DNA of 64,000 nt from an uncultured Paracoccaceae bacterium (GCA_947499725.1 CANMPK010000003.1:1-64000); one strand, 5' to 3'; counted from the stretch's first letter, positions 37,368-47,213 are shown. Translations and numbers: made by a program. Notes: generated by a model not told the origin, from the sequence alone.

Positions 37368-37855
37368 CTGGGTAGATCGCGCGGGATTGCGAAATCAACG
37401 CAGAGGCCGGTTTGGAACCGCAGGTGGCTCCATAAGCTTATGTCAAAATCTATGACGCAGGTTGCGCAGGTCGGATAGTCGTCAAAGCGCGGATGCGCAG
37501 GCCTTCTGCGCACAATTGTCTGGGCGAATTCTGCGATGCCAGGGTTATGGCCAACCAAAAGAACGCAATCTTTATCCGCACGTCGCAGCACTTGAAGGAT
37601 GGTGTCTGTTGAGGCGTGATACAGACTTTCATGTAGTTTGACCGGTGCATCAAAGCCCAGGGCTTGGCAGGTTTCTCGGGTGCGGCGGGCGGTTGAGCTG
37701 TGGATTTCTTGCGGTTCAAAATGGTTTTCGCGCAGCCAGTTGCCAATGCGGGGGGCGGCTTCTTGGCCGCGTTTGTTGAGGGGGCGATCGATGTCGGACG
37801 CGGTGACTTCCCAGTTGGATTTGGCGTGGCGCGTTAAGATCAATCGTTTTGGCAT
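37364..37855 (-). CDS. SixA-like histidine phosphatase
   Basis: 163 residues. N-terminal RHG-type motif LTRHAKSNWE (catalytic His), STARRTRETCQAL with the conserved Arg, and LLVGHNPGIAEFAQ with the second His. SixA enzymes dephosphorylate phosphohistidine in HPt proteins or EI-Ntr. Overlaps the stop of the convergent binding-protein gene by 4 bp, leaving no room for a terminator between them. Confidence 0.85.
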   Translation of the reverse strand: MPKRLILTRHAKSNWEVTASDIDRPLNKRGQEAAPRIGNWLRENHFEPQEIHSSTARRTRETCQALGFDAPVKLHESLYHASTDTILQVLRRADKDCVLLVGHNPGIAEFAQTIVRRRPAHPRFDDYPTCATCVIDFDISLWSHLRFQTGLCVDFAIPRDLPS

Positions 37856-37894
37856 CGCTGTTCCCCAACAACAGTTGCTTTACGTTGGGGAAGC

Positions 37895-38695
37895 TTAACC
37901 CTTGTGCCCCTTAAAAGGCAAAAGCAAAGACCAACCGAGTTTCGCGGGGCGCTCGTCCTGCCAGTGCAGGCCGATCTCCATGTCGTCGTGTCCGGCTTCG
38001 GGTTGGGCGATGTAGGTGCCAAAGAGGCGATCCCAGAGGGACAGAGAGAAGCCGTAGTTGCTATCGTGCTCGTGGCGGTGCACCGAGTGGTGGACGCGGT
38101 GCATGTCTGGCGTGACGAGGAACAGGCGTACGATACGGTCGAGCCCGAGGGGCAGGCGGATGTTGGAGTGGTTGAACATGGCGGTGCCGTTCAGGATGAT
38201 CTCGAACAGGATCACGGCAATGGCGCTAGGGCCGAGGGCGTAGACGAGGCCGATCTTGAGCAGCATCGACAGGGCGATTTCCACTGGGTGGAAGCGGATG
38301 GCGGTCGTGACGTCGATATCCACATCGGCGTGGTGAACGCGGTGCAGACGCCAAAGCAGCGGCACTTTGTGGGTGATCAGATGTTGCAGCCAGATCGTGA
38401 AATCCATGACCAGAATGGCGATGATGATCGACAGGAGGCTGGGCAGGCCAAGCGCATTCAGTAAGCCCCAGCCTTGGGTTTGTGCGTCATAGGCGGCGCC
38501 CACGGCCAATGCGGGTATGGCAAAGGCCATCAGGCGTAGGGTCAGCGTGTTGATCACGGTGACAGACCAGTTGGTGACCCAGCGCTTTTTGCGCCCGAGC
38601 GTCAGGGGACGACGGGGAAAGAGCGCCTCGGCGCTGGCCAAAAGGATAAAGAGCCCAAGGAAGATGGACAGGCGTATGACGGCTTCGTTTTCCAT
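37895..38695 (-). CDS. Sterol desaturase/fatty acid hydroxylase-family protein
   Basis: 266 residues from ATG 38695; a longer frame from a TTG at 38725 is less likely. Multispanning, with the eight-His di-iron pattern: HLITH, HRVHH (LHRVHHADVD), HSNIR and HRVHHSVHRHEHD. FA_hydroxylase superfamily enzymes hydroxylate or desaturate lipids, sterols or carotenoids. The palindrome at 38744-38763 precedes it. Confidence 0.85.
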   Translation of the reverse strand: MENEAVIRLSIFLGLFILLASAEALFPRRPLTLGRKKRWVTNWSVTVINTLTLRLMAFAIPALAVGAAYDAQTQGWGLLNALGLPSLLSIIIAILVMDFTIWLQHLITHKVPLLWRLHRVHHADVDIDVTTAIRFHPVEIALSMLLKIGLVYALGPSAIAVILFEIILNGTAMFNHSNIRLPLGLDRIVRLFLVTPDMHRVHHSVHRHEHDSNYGFSLSLWDRLFGTYIAQPEAGHDDMEIGLHWQDERPAKLGWSLLLPFKGHKG

Positions 38696-38743
38696 GAGGG
38701 GGAGACTAGGGGCAGGGTGCCCCAAGTCAATCGTTCCGCAATC

Positions 38744-38763
38744 ACATATGGTTTACCATATGT
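38744..38763. promoter_or_regulatory. Perfect palindrome upstream of the hydroxylase gene
   Basis: ACATATGG-ttta-CCATATGT, 20 bp, between the argB stop and the hydroxylase start, both on the - strand. The AT-rich symmetrical form suggests a transcription factor site rather than a terminator. Confidence 0.5.
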
Positions 38764-38774
38764 ATGATGTGGGA

Positions 38775-39641
38775 TCAGTTGTCGCCGCGGATCAGAGAGC
38801 CTGCACCGTGTTCGGTGAACAGTTCCAGAAGGCAGGCGTTTGGTGCACGCCCATCCAGAATAACCACAGCGCGCACGCCGCCTTCGATGGCGTTGAGGGC
38901 TGTTTCGGTTTTTGGGATCATGCCGCCTGCGATGACACCGTTTTCGGTCATCTCTTTGATCTGTGCGGCTTTGAGTTCTGTCATCACATTGCCGTCGCCA
39001 TCTTTCACGCCGGCCACATCGGTCAGCAGAAGCAGGCGATCTGCGTTCAGGCTGGCGGCCACGGCACCGGCGGCGGTGTCGCCGTTGATGTTGAAGGTCT
39101 CGCCATCAGGGCCAGCGCCCAGCGGTGCGATCACTGGGATCGTGTTCTTGGCAAAGAGATCGTGCAGCACTTCTGGTTTGATCTCATCCGGTGTGCCCAC
39201 AAAACCCAGATCTGGGTTGGTTTGTGTGCAGGTGATCAGGCTGGCGTCTTTGCCAGACAGACCCACGGCTTTGCCGCCCTGACCGTTGATGGCCTGAACG
39301 ATACGTTTGTTTACAGTGCCAGACAGGACCATCTCGACCACTTCAACGGTGGCCGCATCGGTGACGCGCTTGCCGTTTACGAATTCGGATTTGATGTCCA
39401 GACGATCGAGCATTGCATTGATCATCGGGCCGCCGCCATGCACGACAACGGGGTTGATGCCAACCATTTGCATCAGCACAACGTCACGGGCGAAGACGTC
39501 CATCGCCTCTTGGCTGCTCATGGCGTGGCCGCCGAGTTTCACAACAACAATCGCACCGGTGTAGCGTTGCAGATAGGGCAAAGCCTGAGACAGGGTGCTG
39601 GCGGTGGCGATCCAATCGCGGTTCATGTTTTGCTTCTTCAT
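38775..39641 (-). CDS. argB: N-acetylglutamate kinase
   Basis: 288 residues from ATG 39641, which has AAAGGGA about 10 bases upstream; an earlier in-frame start at 39692 adds an unrelated stretch. VVKLGGHAM (ATP-binding), [13 protein letters not shown] (substrate), [20 protein letters not shown] and [13 protein letters not shown] are complete. Second step of arginine synthesis. No other arg genes nearby. Confidence 0.95.
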   Translation of the reverse strand: MKKQNMNRDWIATASTLSQALPYLQRYTGAIVVVKLGGHAMSSQEAMDVFARDVVLMQMVGINPVVVHGGGPMINAMLDRLDIKSEFVNGKRVTDAATVEVVEMVLSGTVNKRIVQAINGQGGKAVGLSGKDASLITCTQTNPDLGFVGTPDEIKPEVLHDLFAKNTIPVIAPLGAGPDGETFNINGDTAAGAVAASLNADRLLLLTDVAGVKDGDGNVMTELKAAQIKEMTENGVIAGGMIPKTETALNAIEGGVRAVVILDGRAPNACLLELFTEHGAGSLIRGDN

Positions 39642-39707
39642 GGTCTGATCCCTTTGGCTGACTGTGTTAGCCCGTTTGGGGAAGTGTTCCAAGCCAGTTG
39701 GCGTTGG

Positions 39708-40361
39708 TTACGGTAGATTTGCGATCAAGGCGCGTAGGGTTTCTAGGCCCCAGCCTTTTTCACTAGAGGTCACGAGGATCTCTGGGTAGGCGGCAGGGTG
39801 CTTGGACAGCGCTTCGCGCACTTGGTTGAGGGTCTTCTCGCGTTCTTTTTCTTTGACCTTATCGGCCTTGGTCATGACGACCTGAAAGGTGACGGCGGAA
39901 CTGTCGAGCAGGGACATGATCTCATCGTCGACTTTTTTGACGCCGTGGCGGCTGTCGATCAGCACAAAGGCGCGGCGTAGGCTAACGCGGCCTGACAGAT
40001 ACCGTTTGAGCAGGCGTTGCCATTTCTCGATCACCGGTAGGGGCGCGTTGGCAAAGCCGTAGCCTGGAAGGTCGACCAGATAGTGGCTTTCGGCCAATGT
40101 GAAATAGTTGATTTCCTGCGTGCGGCCCGGAGTGTTGGACGCGCGTGCCAGACCTTTGCGCCCTGTGAGCGCGTTGATCAGGCTGGATTTGCCCACGTTG
40201 GAGCGCCCTGCAAAGCAGACCTCGACACGGTCGTCGCCCGGCAGGCCATCCATGGCCACAACACCTTTCAGGAAGTCAGCATTGCTGCCCACGAAAAGCT
40301 TGCGACCCTTTTCGCGGCTTGCGTCATCAGGGTCTTCGACCAAAGGAAATGGCAGTTGCAT
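39708..40361 (-). CDS. engB: Ribosome biogenesis GTPase EngB (YsxC/YihA)
   Basis: 217 residues. G1 GRSNVGKSSL, G3 DLPGYG, G4 TKADK and G5 SSEKG motifs are present, and the G2 Thr lies in ASNTPGRTQEINYF. Needed for 50S assembly. The start overlaps the MOSC gene stop by 1 bp; the three genes yidC-MOSC-engB are coupled. Confidence 0.95.
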   Translation of the reverse strand: MQLPFPLVEDPDDASREKGRKLFVGSNADFLKGVVAMDGLPGDDRVEVCFAGRSNVGKSSLINALTGRKGLARASNTPGRTQEINYFTLAESHYLVDLPGYGFANAPLPVIEKWQRLLKRYLSGRVSLRRAFVLIDSRHGVKKVDDEIMSLLDSSAVTFQVVMTKADKVKEKEREKTLNQVREALSKHPAAYPEILVTSSEKGWGLETLRALIANLP

Positions 40362-41107
40362 TAGAGAACCTCGAGCGTGTCACCCACGGCGATATCGCCT
40401 GCTTTGGTGACGTAAATTTTAACACCGAAGTCTCTGTGGCCGAAATGATCGCGCAGGTGTTTGAGCGTATCGAAGTCATAGTCGCCGGTGGTTGGATCAA
40501 CGGTGGTGGCCGAGCAACGCTCGATCCGTTCGCGGACTTCGAATTCGGCGGAGCCGATGCGCAGGGTTTTATCGAGCCAGTCGAATTCTTCCCATGCGGA
40601 GAGGCCCGTCATGTGGATGTTGCCGCGCCAGCGATCCATGTTCAGCTGTGTGCCGAAGGTGTCGCCCAAAGCGGCATTGGAGGCATCGTTGATCAAGCTG
40701 ATGGATGGCCAGCTTGAATCTGTCATGCCCACGCCCGGTACCTGAATCAGGCCCGTGGATTGGCGACGTTTTTCCGGCATGATCGGGCGCACCCAATCGA
40801 TGAACACATCGCCCTGCGTGTTCGGATCAAATGTCAGATCCTCTAGGTCTGGGTGCTGCATGGTGAGCAGGCCGGTGGCCTCATCCAGATTGGCGGTGAG
40901 GGCCATCAAGCTTGGAGAACTGGCCCCGCGCGAGAAGTTGATGCAGCGCGCCCATTCGGTGCCATCTGCTTTTGTGGCCTCGTGTGTTACGGCCCAGTGG
41001 CGGTCGAAAGGCATGCACTGGCCTACCTGCAACGACATGCGTTGCAGGGACTGTCGGCCATGTGCTTTGATCGGGTGGCGCCAGAGGGCTGTAACAGTTG
41101 CGGTCAT
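40361..41107 (-). CDS. MOSC-domain protein
   Basis: 248 residues. N-terminal beta-barrel portion (VTALWRHPIKAHGRQSLQRM) and C-terminal MOSC domain (GRxxFG-like NIHMTGLSAWEEFDWLDKTL then CSATTVDPTTGDYD). The Cys in RCSAT corresponds to the conserved MOSC cysteine. Relatives (YcbX, mARC) handle molybdenum cofactor-linked N-oxide reduction or sulfur transfer. Sits between yidC and engB with overlaps on both sides, a common alphaproteobacterial layout. Confidence 0.82.
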   Translation of the reverse strand: MTATVTALWRHPIKAHGRQSLQRMSLQVGQCMPFDRHWAVTHEATKADGTEWARCINFSRGASSPSLMALTANLDEATGLLTMQHPDLEDLTFDPNTQGDVFIDWVRPIMPEKRRQSTGLIQVPGVGMTDSSWPSISLINDASNAALGDTFGTQLNMDRWRGNIHMTGLSAWEEFDWLDKTLRIGSAEFEVRERIERCSATTVDPTTGDYDFDTLKHLRDHFGHRDFGVKIYVTKAGDIAVGDTLEVL

Positions 41108-42900
41108 TCTTCTTCAGCCTCTTTTTTGCGTTTAAAGCTGCTTGCGATATTGCCGAACACATCTGGCTTGTAGCCGTGAATGCGCATGATGGAATATTGC
41201 TGGATGAAGGTAATGGTGTTGTTGGCGATCCAGTAGATCACCAGACCGGATGCAAAGCTGCCCAGCATGAACATGAAGACCCATGGCATCCATGCAAAGA
41301 TGGTCTTTTGCACAGGGTCTGTTGGCGCTGGATTCAGCTTTTGCTGCAGCCACATGGACACACCCAAGATGATCGGCAAGATGCCCAAGCTTAGGATAAA
41401 GAAGAAGGAATCCGGGCTTGGTGTCGCGTTTGGCAGTAGGCCGAACAGGTTGAAGATCGACGTTGGATCTGGTGCGGAGAGGTCGGTGATCCAGCCGATC
41501 CACGGTGCGTGGCGCAGTTCCAGCGTGACGAAGATCACCTTGTAGAGCGAGAAGAAGATTGGGATCTGGATCAAGAGTGGCAGACAACCTGCAGCCGGGT
41601 TGACCTTTTCACGCTTGTAGAGCTCCATCATTTCTTTCTGCATCTTCTGACGGTCATCGCCTGCGCGTTCCTTCAGCTTCTCCATTTGCGGCTGAAGTTC
41701 TTTCATCTTCGCCATGGAGGCATAGGATTTATACGCGAGAGGGAAGACGATGATCTTGATGATCACGGTCAGACCAATGATCGCCCAGCCCATGTTGCCG
41801 ATGAAAGAGTTCAGGAAGTGCAGAACGGCGAACATTGGTTTCGTCAGGAAGAAGAACCAACCCCAGTCGATGCTGTCGAGGAAGCCGATGATGCCACCGT
41901 TGTTTTGGTAGTCACGGATTTGCGCCCATTCTTTGGCACCAGCAAACAGTTGGGTTTGCACGGTCAGGCTCTGGCCATCTGCCACGGCTTGGGTCGGAAG
42001 AACCGCCTCTGTTTGGTAGATGTCGCGGCGGTCGTCGTATTTGGTGACGGATTTGAACGGGCTGTCTTGCGCTGGGATCAGCGTGGCCATCCAGTAGTGG
42101 TCGGTGAAGCCGGTCCAGCCTGCTTCGTTGACTTGGGTGGCTTCGGCTTTGGCGCCTTCGGCTTGGTTGAAGTCAAAGTCTGCGACGTTGTCGTAATCCA
42201 CTTCGGACAGTTCGCCATCGGACATGGAGATCACGCCTTCATGCAGGATGAAGAAGTTGCGCAGATCTTCTGGTTCGCCGTGACGGGCTAGAACGCCGTA
42301 TGGGGCCAAGGAGACTGTGCCTGCGCCTGTGTTTTCCACGGATTGCGTGACGGAGAACATGTAGTTCTCGTCGACTGCGATTTCGCGGCGGAAGGTCAGG
42401 CCGTTGCCGTTGTCCCAAACCAGCGTAACTGGTGCGGATTCTGTCAGAGAGTCACCGGATTCCACGGACCACACCGTGTTGGCACCCGGAACAGCGTCCA
42501 GGTTGAGGCCAGCGCCTGGGGCCCAGCCATACAGGGCGTAGAAGCTATGTGCTGTGCCGCGTGGTTTGAAGAGGTGCACGATGTCGGAATCGGCATCCAG
42601 TGTTTCGCGGTAGCCTTTCAAGGACAGATCGTCGATGCGGCCGCCTTGCAGAGAGATGGAGCCTGTGAGGCGCGCGGTTTCGATTGGCAGACGCGGTGCG
42701 TCTGCGGCTTCTTCCACATCTTGCGAGACAGCCACGTTTTCGTTGGTTGTCACAGGTGCGGCTGTTGGAACGGTTTCCACAGCTGCGGTTTCCAAAGCAG
42801 GGTCTGGCTGCTCTGGGGGTGGGAAAAGCACGAACCAAATAAGGATCACGCAGAAGCTTAGTGCGGTTGCAAGAATGAGGTTCTTGTTGTTGTTGTCCAT
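41104..42900 (-). CDS. yidC: Membrane protein insertase YidC
   Basis: 598 residues. N-terminal TM (ILATALSFCVILIWFVLFP), a large periplasmic domain (about 60-350) and the C-terminal five-helix insertase core with AGCLPLLIQIPIFFSLYKVI and ASGLVIYWIANNTITFIQQY. Inserts proteins alone or with SecYEG. Normally follows yidD closely; here about 3.7 kb of other genes lies between them. Overlaps MOSC by 4 bp. Confidence 0.95.
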   Translation of the reverse strand: MDNNNKNLILATALSFCVILIWFVLFPPPEQPDPALETAAVETVPTAAPVTTNENVAVSQDVEEAADAPRLPIETARLTGSISLQGGRIDDLSLKGYRETLDADSDIVHLFKPRGTAHSFYALYGWAPGAGLNLDAVPGANTVWSVESGDSLTESAPVTLVWDNGNGLTFRREIAVDENYMFSVTQSVENTGAGTVSLAPYGVLARHGEPEDLRNFFILHEGVISMSDGELSEVDYDNVADFDFNQAEGAKAEATQVNEAGWTGFTDHYWMATLIPAQDSPFKSVTKYDDRRDIYQTEAVLPTQAVADGQSLTVQTQLFAGAKEWAQIRDYQNNGGIIGFLDSIDWGWFFFLTKPMFAVLHFLNSFIGNMGWAIIGLTVIIKIIVFPLAYKSYASMAKMKELQPQMEKLKERAGDDRQKMQKEMMELYKREKVNPAAGCLPLLIQIPIFFSLYKVIFVTLELRHAPWIGWITDLSAPDPTSIFNLFGLLPNATPSPDSFFFILSLGILPIILGVSMWLQQKLNPAPTDPVQKTIFAWMPWVFMFMLGSFASGLVIYWIANNTITFIQQYSIMRIHGYKPDVFGNIASSFKRKKEAEEE

Positions 42901-43079
42901 TGCGCGGGGCCACCTGTCTCATCGACCGCATGCCAATGCGGTTCTGACCATTCATTTCACAGTGCCGCAGGCGCATTTGGGCCAGCGCAGCACTTGGCTG
43001 AGGGAGGTTCAACAGAGGTCCGCCCCAAAGGTCAAGTGGATTCCGGTTTGACGGGTGGTTTATAAGGGGTTTTGGCTGG

Positions 43080-44642
43080 TTATCCCTTGTTGTGACGTTC
43101 GATTTTCGTGGGTGCGCGTTGGTTTTCGAAATATTGGATCATCCAAGGAATCGTTTCTTCAAAGGGCATGGGGCGGGCGATGCCGTAGCCCTGCACATGT
43201 GAGCAGCCGATCTGGGTAAGCATGGCTTGTTCTTCGGGGGTTTCGACGCCTTCGGCTAAGGTTTCCAACCCAAGCCGTTCGGCCATGGTGACAATGGCGG
43301 AGACCAGCCTTTGTTGTTCTTCGTCTTTATCGACATTCTGCACGAAAGATCGATCTATCTTGAGGCGTGAGACTGAAAAGCGGCGGATCGAGCTGATGGA
43401 GGAATGACCGGTGCCGAAGTCATCGAGATCGATATAGCAGCCAAGTTTGGCCAATCCGTTCACGTTGCGTGAGATCACCCCATCTGCTGCATCTGCGATC
43501 ACGGTTTCTAGCACCTCGACCGCGATGCGTTCTGGGGGGACGTTGAAGCGATCCAGCTCCCATTGGATTTTGTCGACAAGCATGGGGTTGCGCAACTCGT
43601 CGCCCGCGAAGTTCACACCCACATGCGGGATGTCAAACCCACGGCTGCGCCATTTGTTTTGCGCGCGTAGAGCTTGTTTGAGCATCACCTCGGCGAGTTT
43701 TTCAAGCTGGCCGGTTTCGGCCAGCGTGTCGATAAAACCGGCAGGAGAGATGATGCCATGTTTAGGATGCTCCCATCGGGCGAGCGCTTCGAAGCCGGTG
43801 ATTTGCCCTGTGATGCTGTTGATTTGGGGTTGGAACCACGCTGTGATTTGATTGTTCGCGAGCGCCTTGGCGGCATCGGTGAGCAGGGTTTCCTGTGATG
43901 TGGAACGCCGTTGTACTGACGTCGAGAAGGCGCGCATGGTGCCTGTGCCGTTTTTGCGCGCATCGTTCAGCGCGGCGCGGGTTGCGGTGTGAAGTGTTGC
44001 AAAGTCTGCCTTGTCGACTTGATCAGAGCGGCAAAATCCGATGGTGGCGGTGACATGCAGGGTGCCGCCGCCGCAGGGCACGGAGGCTTCGATGCCGGCC
44101 TTCAAGCGACTGGCGAGCTGAACGCAGATTTCCAGATCAAGGTGGCGCACGGGACTAAGCAGGAAAGTGAACTCCCCCAAACCAGTGCGGCACAGGATAT
44201 CATGATCGCGCAGACCGCGCAGGATGCGGGTGGCGATGGTGCGTTGCAGGGATTGGCAGGCTTCATCGCCGTATTTGGCTTGAAGGCGGTCAAAGCCATC
44301 GATGCTGATCAGAAAGCACGCTGTTTTGCGGTTGTTGATCTGCAAGCTTTCCAGCCAGTTTTGGCCAGTGTCTTTTAGGTAGGCCGCGCTGAACAGGCCC
44401 GTCATGCCATCATAGGCCAGATGGGTGGGGGTTTTGGGCTGATGGCTTTGCAGCACATAGATGCCAAGCGCAGGCAAGCAAACCGCAACGGGCAAAAGCA
44501 AGTGTTCGCCGCCCATGAGGTAGGCCAATACGCTGATGAGCCCAAGCAGCAGCGCCAAAGCCGCCGCCCGTTGTTTGGGCGTGCGCAGATGATGGGCTGC
44601 GCGCCGTGTGATCAAAGCCTGAACTGCCTGAAGCGCAGACAT
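43080..44642 (-). CDS. EAL phosphodiesterase with degenerate GGDEF domain
   Basis: 520 residues from ATG 44642. Two N-terminal hydrophobic segments (about 27-65). The GGDEF domain carries TGLGEF instead of GGDEF and is probably not a cyclase. The EAL domain has intact metal and catalytic residues: GFEALARW, NFAGDEL, EVLETVI, DDFGTGHSS, KIDRSFV and AEGVET. It should hydrolyse cyclic di-GMP to pGpG, possibly modulated by GTP binding to the degenerate domain. Stands alone between yidC and ttcA. Confidence 0.88.
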   Translation of the reverse strand: MSALQAVQALITRRAAHHLRTPKQRAAALALLLGLISVLAYLMGGEHLLLPVAVCLPALGIYVLQSHQPKTPTHLAYDGMTGLFSAAYLKDTGQNWLESLQINNRKTACFLISIDGFDRLQAKYGDEACQSLQRTIATRILRGLRDHDILCRTGLGEFTFLLSPVRHLDLEICVQLASRLKAGIEASVPCGGGTLHVTATIGFCRSDQVDKADFATLHTATRAALNDARKNGTGTMRAFSTSVQRRSTSQETLLTDAAKALANNQITAWFQPQINSITGQITGFEALARWEHPKHGIISPAGFIDTLAETGQLEKLAEVMLKQALRAQNKWRSRGFDIPHVGVNFAGDELRNPMLVDKIQWELDRFNVPPERIAVEVLETVIADAADGVISRNVNGLAKLGCYIDLDDFGTGHSSISSIRRFSVSRLKIDRSFVQNVDKDEEQQRLVSAIVTMAERLGLETLAEGVETPEEQAMLTQIGCSHVQGYGIARPMPFEETIPWMIQYFENQRAPTKIERHNKG

Positions 44643-44719
44643 GTCTGTGCATCCCCTTCGCAAGCTGGCGGGGAATCCGCCCTTACGACAAAGGTTAGAC
44701 GTAGGGTCTGATCAGGAGC

Positions 44720-45601
44720 TTAACGCAGTTGCGGCGGTAGATCAGAATCTTCTTCGACTTTTAGCAGGTCGCGAGAAAGACCTGCGAAATCAAAGAGTTT
44801 TGGATCCAACAAATGTGAAGGTCGTGCGTTCATGAGGGCGCGGAACATCACTTGGCGACGGCCTGGGCTGTTCTTTTCCCATTGGTCGAGAATCTGTTTC
44901 ACCTGCTGGCGTTGCAGACCGTCTTGGGAGCCACAGAGATCACATGGGATGATCGGGTAGTTCATCGCCTTGGCGAATTTCTCGCAGTCTTCCTCGGCTA
45001 CATGGGCGAGGGGACGATAGACGAAGAGGTCTTTTTCTTCATTCACCAACTTTGGCGGCATGGTCGCAAGGCGGCCGCCGTGGAAGAGGTTCATGAAGAA
45101 GGTTTCCAGAATGTCATCGCGGTGGTGGCCGAGCACCACGGCAGAGCAGCCTTCTTCGCGGGCGATCCGGTAAAGGTTGCCGCGGCGCAGGCGCGAGCAG
45201 AGCGCGCAGTAGGTGCGGCCTGCAGGGACTTTGTCTTTCACGATCGAATAGGTGTCTTGGTATTCGATGCGGTGTGGCACGCCCATTTTCTCAAGGAAAG
45301 CGGGTAGAACAGTCGCTGGGAAGTTCGGTTGGCCTTGGTCCAAGTTGCAGGCCAGCAGATCAACGGGCAGTAGGCCGCGCCATTTCAGTTCATACAGAAC
45401 GGCCAGCAATGTGTAGCTGTCTTTGCCGCCAGACAGGCAGACGAGCCAGCGGGCGTCGCGCTCGATCATGCCGTATTGTTCGATGGCCTCGCGCGTATAG
45501 CGCACGATCCGCTTGCGCAGCTTTTTATAGCTGGCGGAAGAGGGGGCGCCGTGGAACAGCGGGTGGATATCGTCAATATCATCATCAAGCATGGCGCGCA
45601 T
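44720..45601 (-). CDS. ttcA: tRNA 2-thiocytidine synthetase TtcA
   Basis: 293 residues. PP-loop [10 protein letters not shown] at 56-65, the Cys pair in [11 protein letters not shown] and ICDLCG-like [18 protein letters not shown] for the Fe-S cluster. Makes s2C32 in certain tRNAs. A start at Met4 is also possible. Inserted between yidD and yidC. Confidence 0.93.
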   Translation of the reverse strand: MRAMLDDDIDDIHPLFHGAPSSASYKKLRKRIVRYTREAIEQYGMIERDARWLVCLSGGKDSYTLLAVLYELKWRGLLPVDLLACNLDQGQPNFPATVLPAFLEKMGVPHRIEYQDTYSIVKDKVPAGRTYCALCSRLRRGNLYRIAREEGCSAVVLGHHRDDILETFFMNLFHGGRLATMPPKLVNEEKDLFVYRPLAHVAEEDCEKFAKAMNYPIIPCDLCGSQDGLQRQQVKQILDQWEKNSPGRRQVMFRALMNARPSHLLDPKLFDFAGLSRDLLKVEEDSDLPPQLR

Positions 45602-45680
45602 ATGCCATTAGATGGGCTTTGTGAAAAGGGCAAAGCGTGGTGAAACGTCTTGCCCCATTCTTTGTTTTTAGGGTGTGACC

Positions 45681-45908
45681 TTAGCGCATACCGCGCCAAA
45701 GCGTGATTGGGTCGGCCACTTTGTCGGGCAGGCCCATGTCTTTGCGCAGATCAGCCTCGCGCTGGGCGGCGTCTGGCGGTCTGGATTTGATCCGTACGTA
45801 AGCCTTTGCGATGGCGAGTAGGATGCGCCAGCGGCCGAATTGCTTGATGAGGCTTGCGATCTCGGCGTTTAGGTCCACGAGGGGGAGTTGGAATTCATCT
45901 TTGGTCAT
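45681..45908 (-). CDS. Small protein, paralogue pair member 1
   Basis: 75 residues, unknown function. Shares with the gene at 46022 the layout EIASLIKQFGRWRILLAIAK, a RPPD motif and LRKDMGLP followed by a DPI. This pattern faintly recalls DUF1127-like small basic proteins. The gap of 113 bp between the two contains a CCGGTG/CACCGG inverted repeat near 45966-45990. Confidence 0.6.
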   Translation of the reverse strand: MTKDEFQLPLVDLNAEIASLIKQFGRWRILLAIAKAYVRIKSRPPDAAQREADLRKDMGLPDKVADPITLWRGMR

Positions 45909-46021
45909 TGCTTCTTTCCTTTTGGTTTATGCAATTTAAGGTTGATTTGTGCGTAGCTTTTTTGGTCCGGTGAAAGCAGGGCTTACACCGGTTGCGACGC
46001 TGTGAAGACGAGGCGGAATGG

Positions 46022-46252
46022 TTAGGCTTTTTCTGACCCGAGGCGCTTGATCGGTTCTGCTAAAGTGGGCAGCCCCAGATCACGGCGCAGATGGTCATTT
46101 AAGGTCGACACGGTGTCTGGCGGTCGGCCCTTGCCTTTCCAATATGTTTTCAGGATCGCGAAGAGGGCGCGTCTGCGTCCAAATCTGGCGACCAGATATG
46201 AGATTTCGAATGTCAGCTCTTTCTGAGAAGAGTGTAAAAACGCTTGTGTCAT
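46022..46252 (-). CDS. Small protein, paralogue pair member 2
   Basis: 76 residues from ATG 46252; the frame opens further upstream but that part is unlike its sister. ISYLVARFGRRRALFAILKT, GRPPD and LRRDLGLPTLAEPIKRL align with the 45681 gene along the whole length, so the pair arose by tandem duplication. Function unknown. Confidence 0.6.
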   Translation of the reverse strand: MTQAFLHSSQKELTFEISYLVARFGRRRALFAILKTYWKGKGRPPDTVSTLNDHLRRDLGLPTLAEPIKRLGSEKA

Positions 46253-46568
46253 TGGGAAAACCCACGCATTGCGCGTGGCCCTTGGGTTTATGGATTGAAG
46301 GGAACCAACGAAAGGACAGAGTCCGCCTAGGGGCAAAATGTCAGCTGTTGGAAAAAAGGCGTTCAAGGATGAAGGCCGAAGCCTTCGGGCGGGTCGATCA
46401 GTATCGATGCGGGACCGCTGCAAAAGTCAGCCAAGTCTGTACAAATTTATTCATCTTTGGCCTCCTTTTTTGAAGTTGAACGTGGGCGCACATTAGCAGT
46501 GTTTGAGACTCTGCCAAGTATGGATTTACATACCCGCTTGGGTTGTTGCTGGTTTGCAACGTTGGGGG

Positions 46569-46835
46569 CTAGCTGTCTTTGGGCTCGCAGCAACCGCAGG
46601 TCGTTTTCGCGCCCTTCTCGGGCACTGGGTCATAGCCTCGGCCACCCCACGGGTGGCAGCGCGCAATGCGTTTGGTTGCGAGGATCGTGCCTTTGATTGG
46701 GCCGTGGTTTTCAAGCGCCTCAAGTGCGTAGGCCGAGCAGGTCGGCTGGTAGCGGCAATTCGAACCCAGCCAAGGGCTAATGAACATGCGGTACCCGTGA
46801 ACCGGTATGGCGATGATCCGAGATAGCGGCGACAT
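46569..46835 (-). CDS. yidD: Membrane protein insertion efficiency factor YidD
   Basis: 88 residues. [20 protein letters not shown] then [12 protein letters not shown] and [17 protein letters not shown]: the HPWGGxGYDPVP motif is diagnostic. Assists YidC/Sec insertion at the inner face of the membrane. Overlaps rnpA by 1 bp. C-terminal Cys pair (CGCC) present. Confidence 0.93.
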   Translation of the reverse strand: MSPLSRIIAIPVHGYRMFISPWLGSNCRYQPTCSAYALEALENHGPIKGTILATKRIARCHPWGGRGYDPVPEKGAKTTCGCCEPKDS

Positions 46836-47182
46836 CAGTGACCTTCGTGCAGTTTGCGCAATGCATACTTAAGGTCACCTTTGAGATCTTCAAAGGGGCG
46901 CGCGGCCGTGGCTTCGTTTTTGCCGATCAGCACATAGTCCCAGCCCGGTTTGCCATATTGGGGCAGAATCGCGCGTGCCGCTTCGCGTAGGCGGCGCTTG
47001 GCGCGGTTGCGGGCGACGGCGTTGCCGACTTTCTTAGAGCAGGTGAAACCAACGCGGATCGCGTCGTCTTGCGCCTGTTCATCGTCACGGCGTTTGCGGG
47101 CCTGCACCATCATAGACCCCACACCACGCTTTTTGGCGCGCGCGGCGGCCAGAAATTCAGAGCGGTTTTTCAGGATCTGCAT
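46835..47182 (-). CDS. rnpA: Ribonuclease P protein component
   Basis: 115 residues. [20 protein letters not shown] is the RNR motif that binds the RNase P RNA; the N-terminus [20 protein letters not shown] is typical for alphaproteobacteria. Matures the 5' ends of tRNAs. Separated from rpmH by a strong hairpin at 47218-47278. Confidence 0.94.
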   Translation of the reverse strand: MQILKNRSEFLAAARAKKRGVGSMMVQARKRRDDEQAQDDAIRVGFTCSKKVGNAVARNRAKRRLREAARAILPQYGKPGWDYVLIGKNEATAARPFEDLKGDLKYALRKLHEGH

Positions 47183-47213
47183 GGGATCACCGATACATCA
47201 GGGGTCAGAATGT

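Noticed and set aside
38517-39716. Open frame of 399 codons on the + strand opposite argB
   Set aside because: It is antisense to a complete, well-conserved argB and part of the hydroxylase gene, has no ribosome site and no family-like motifs; long antisense frames are common in this codon usage.
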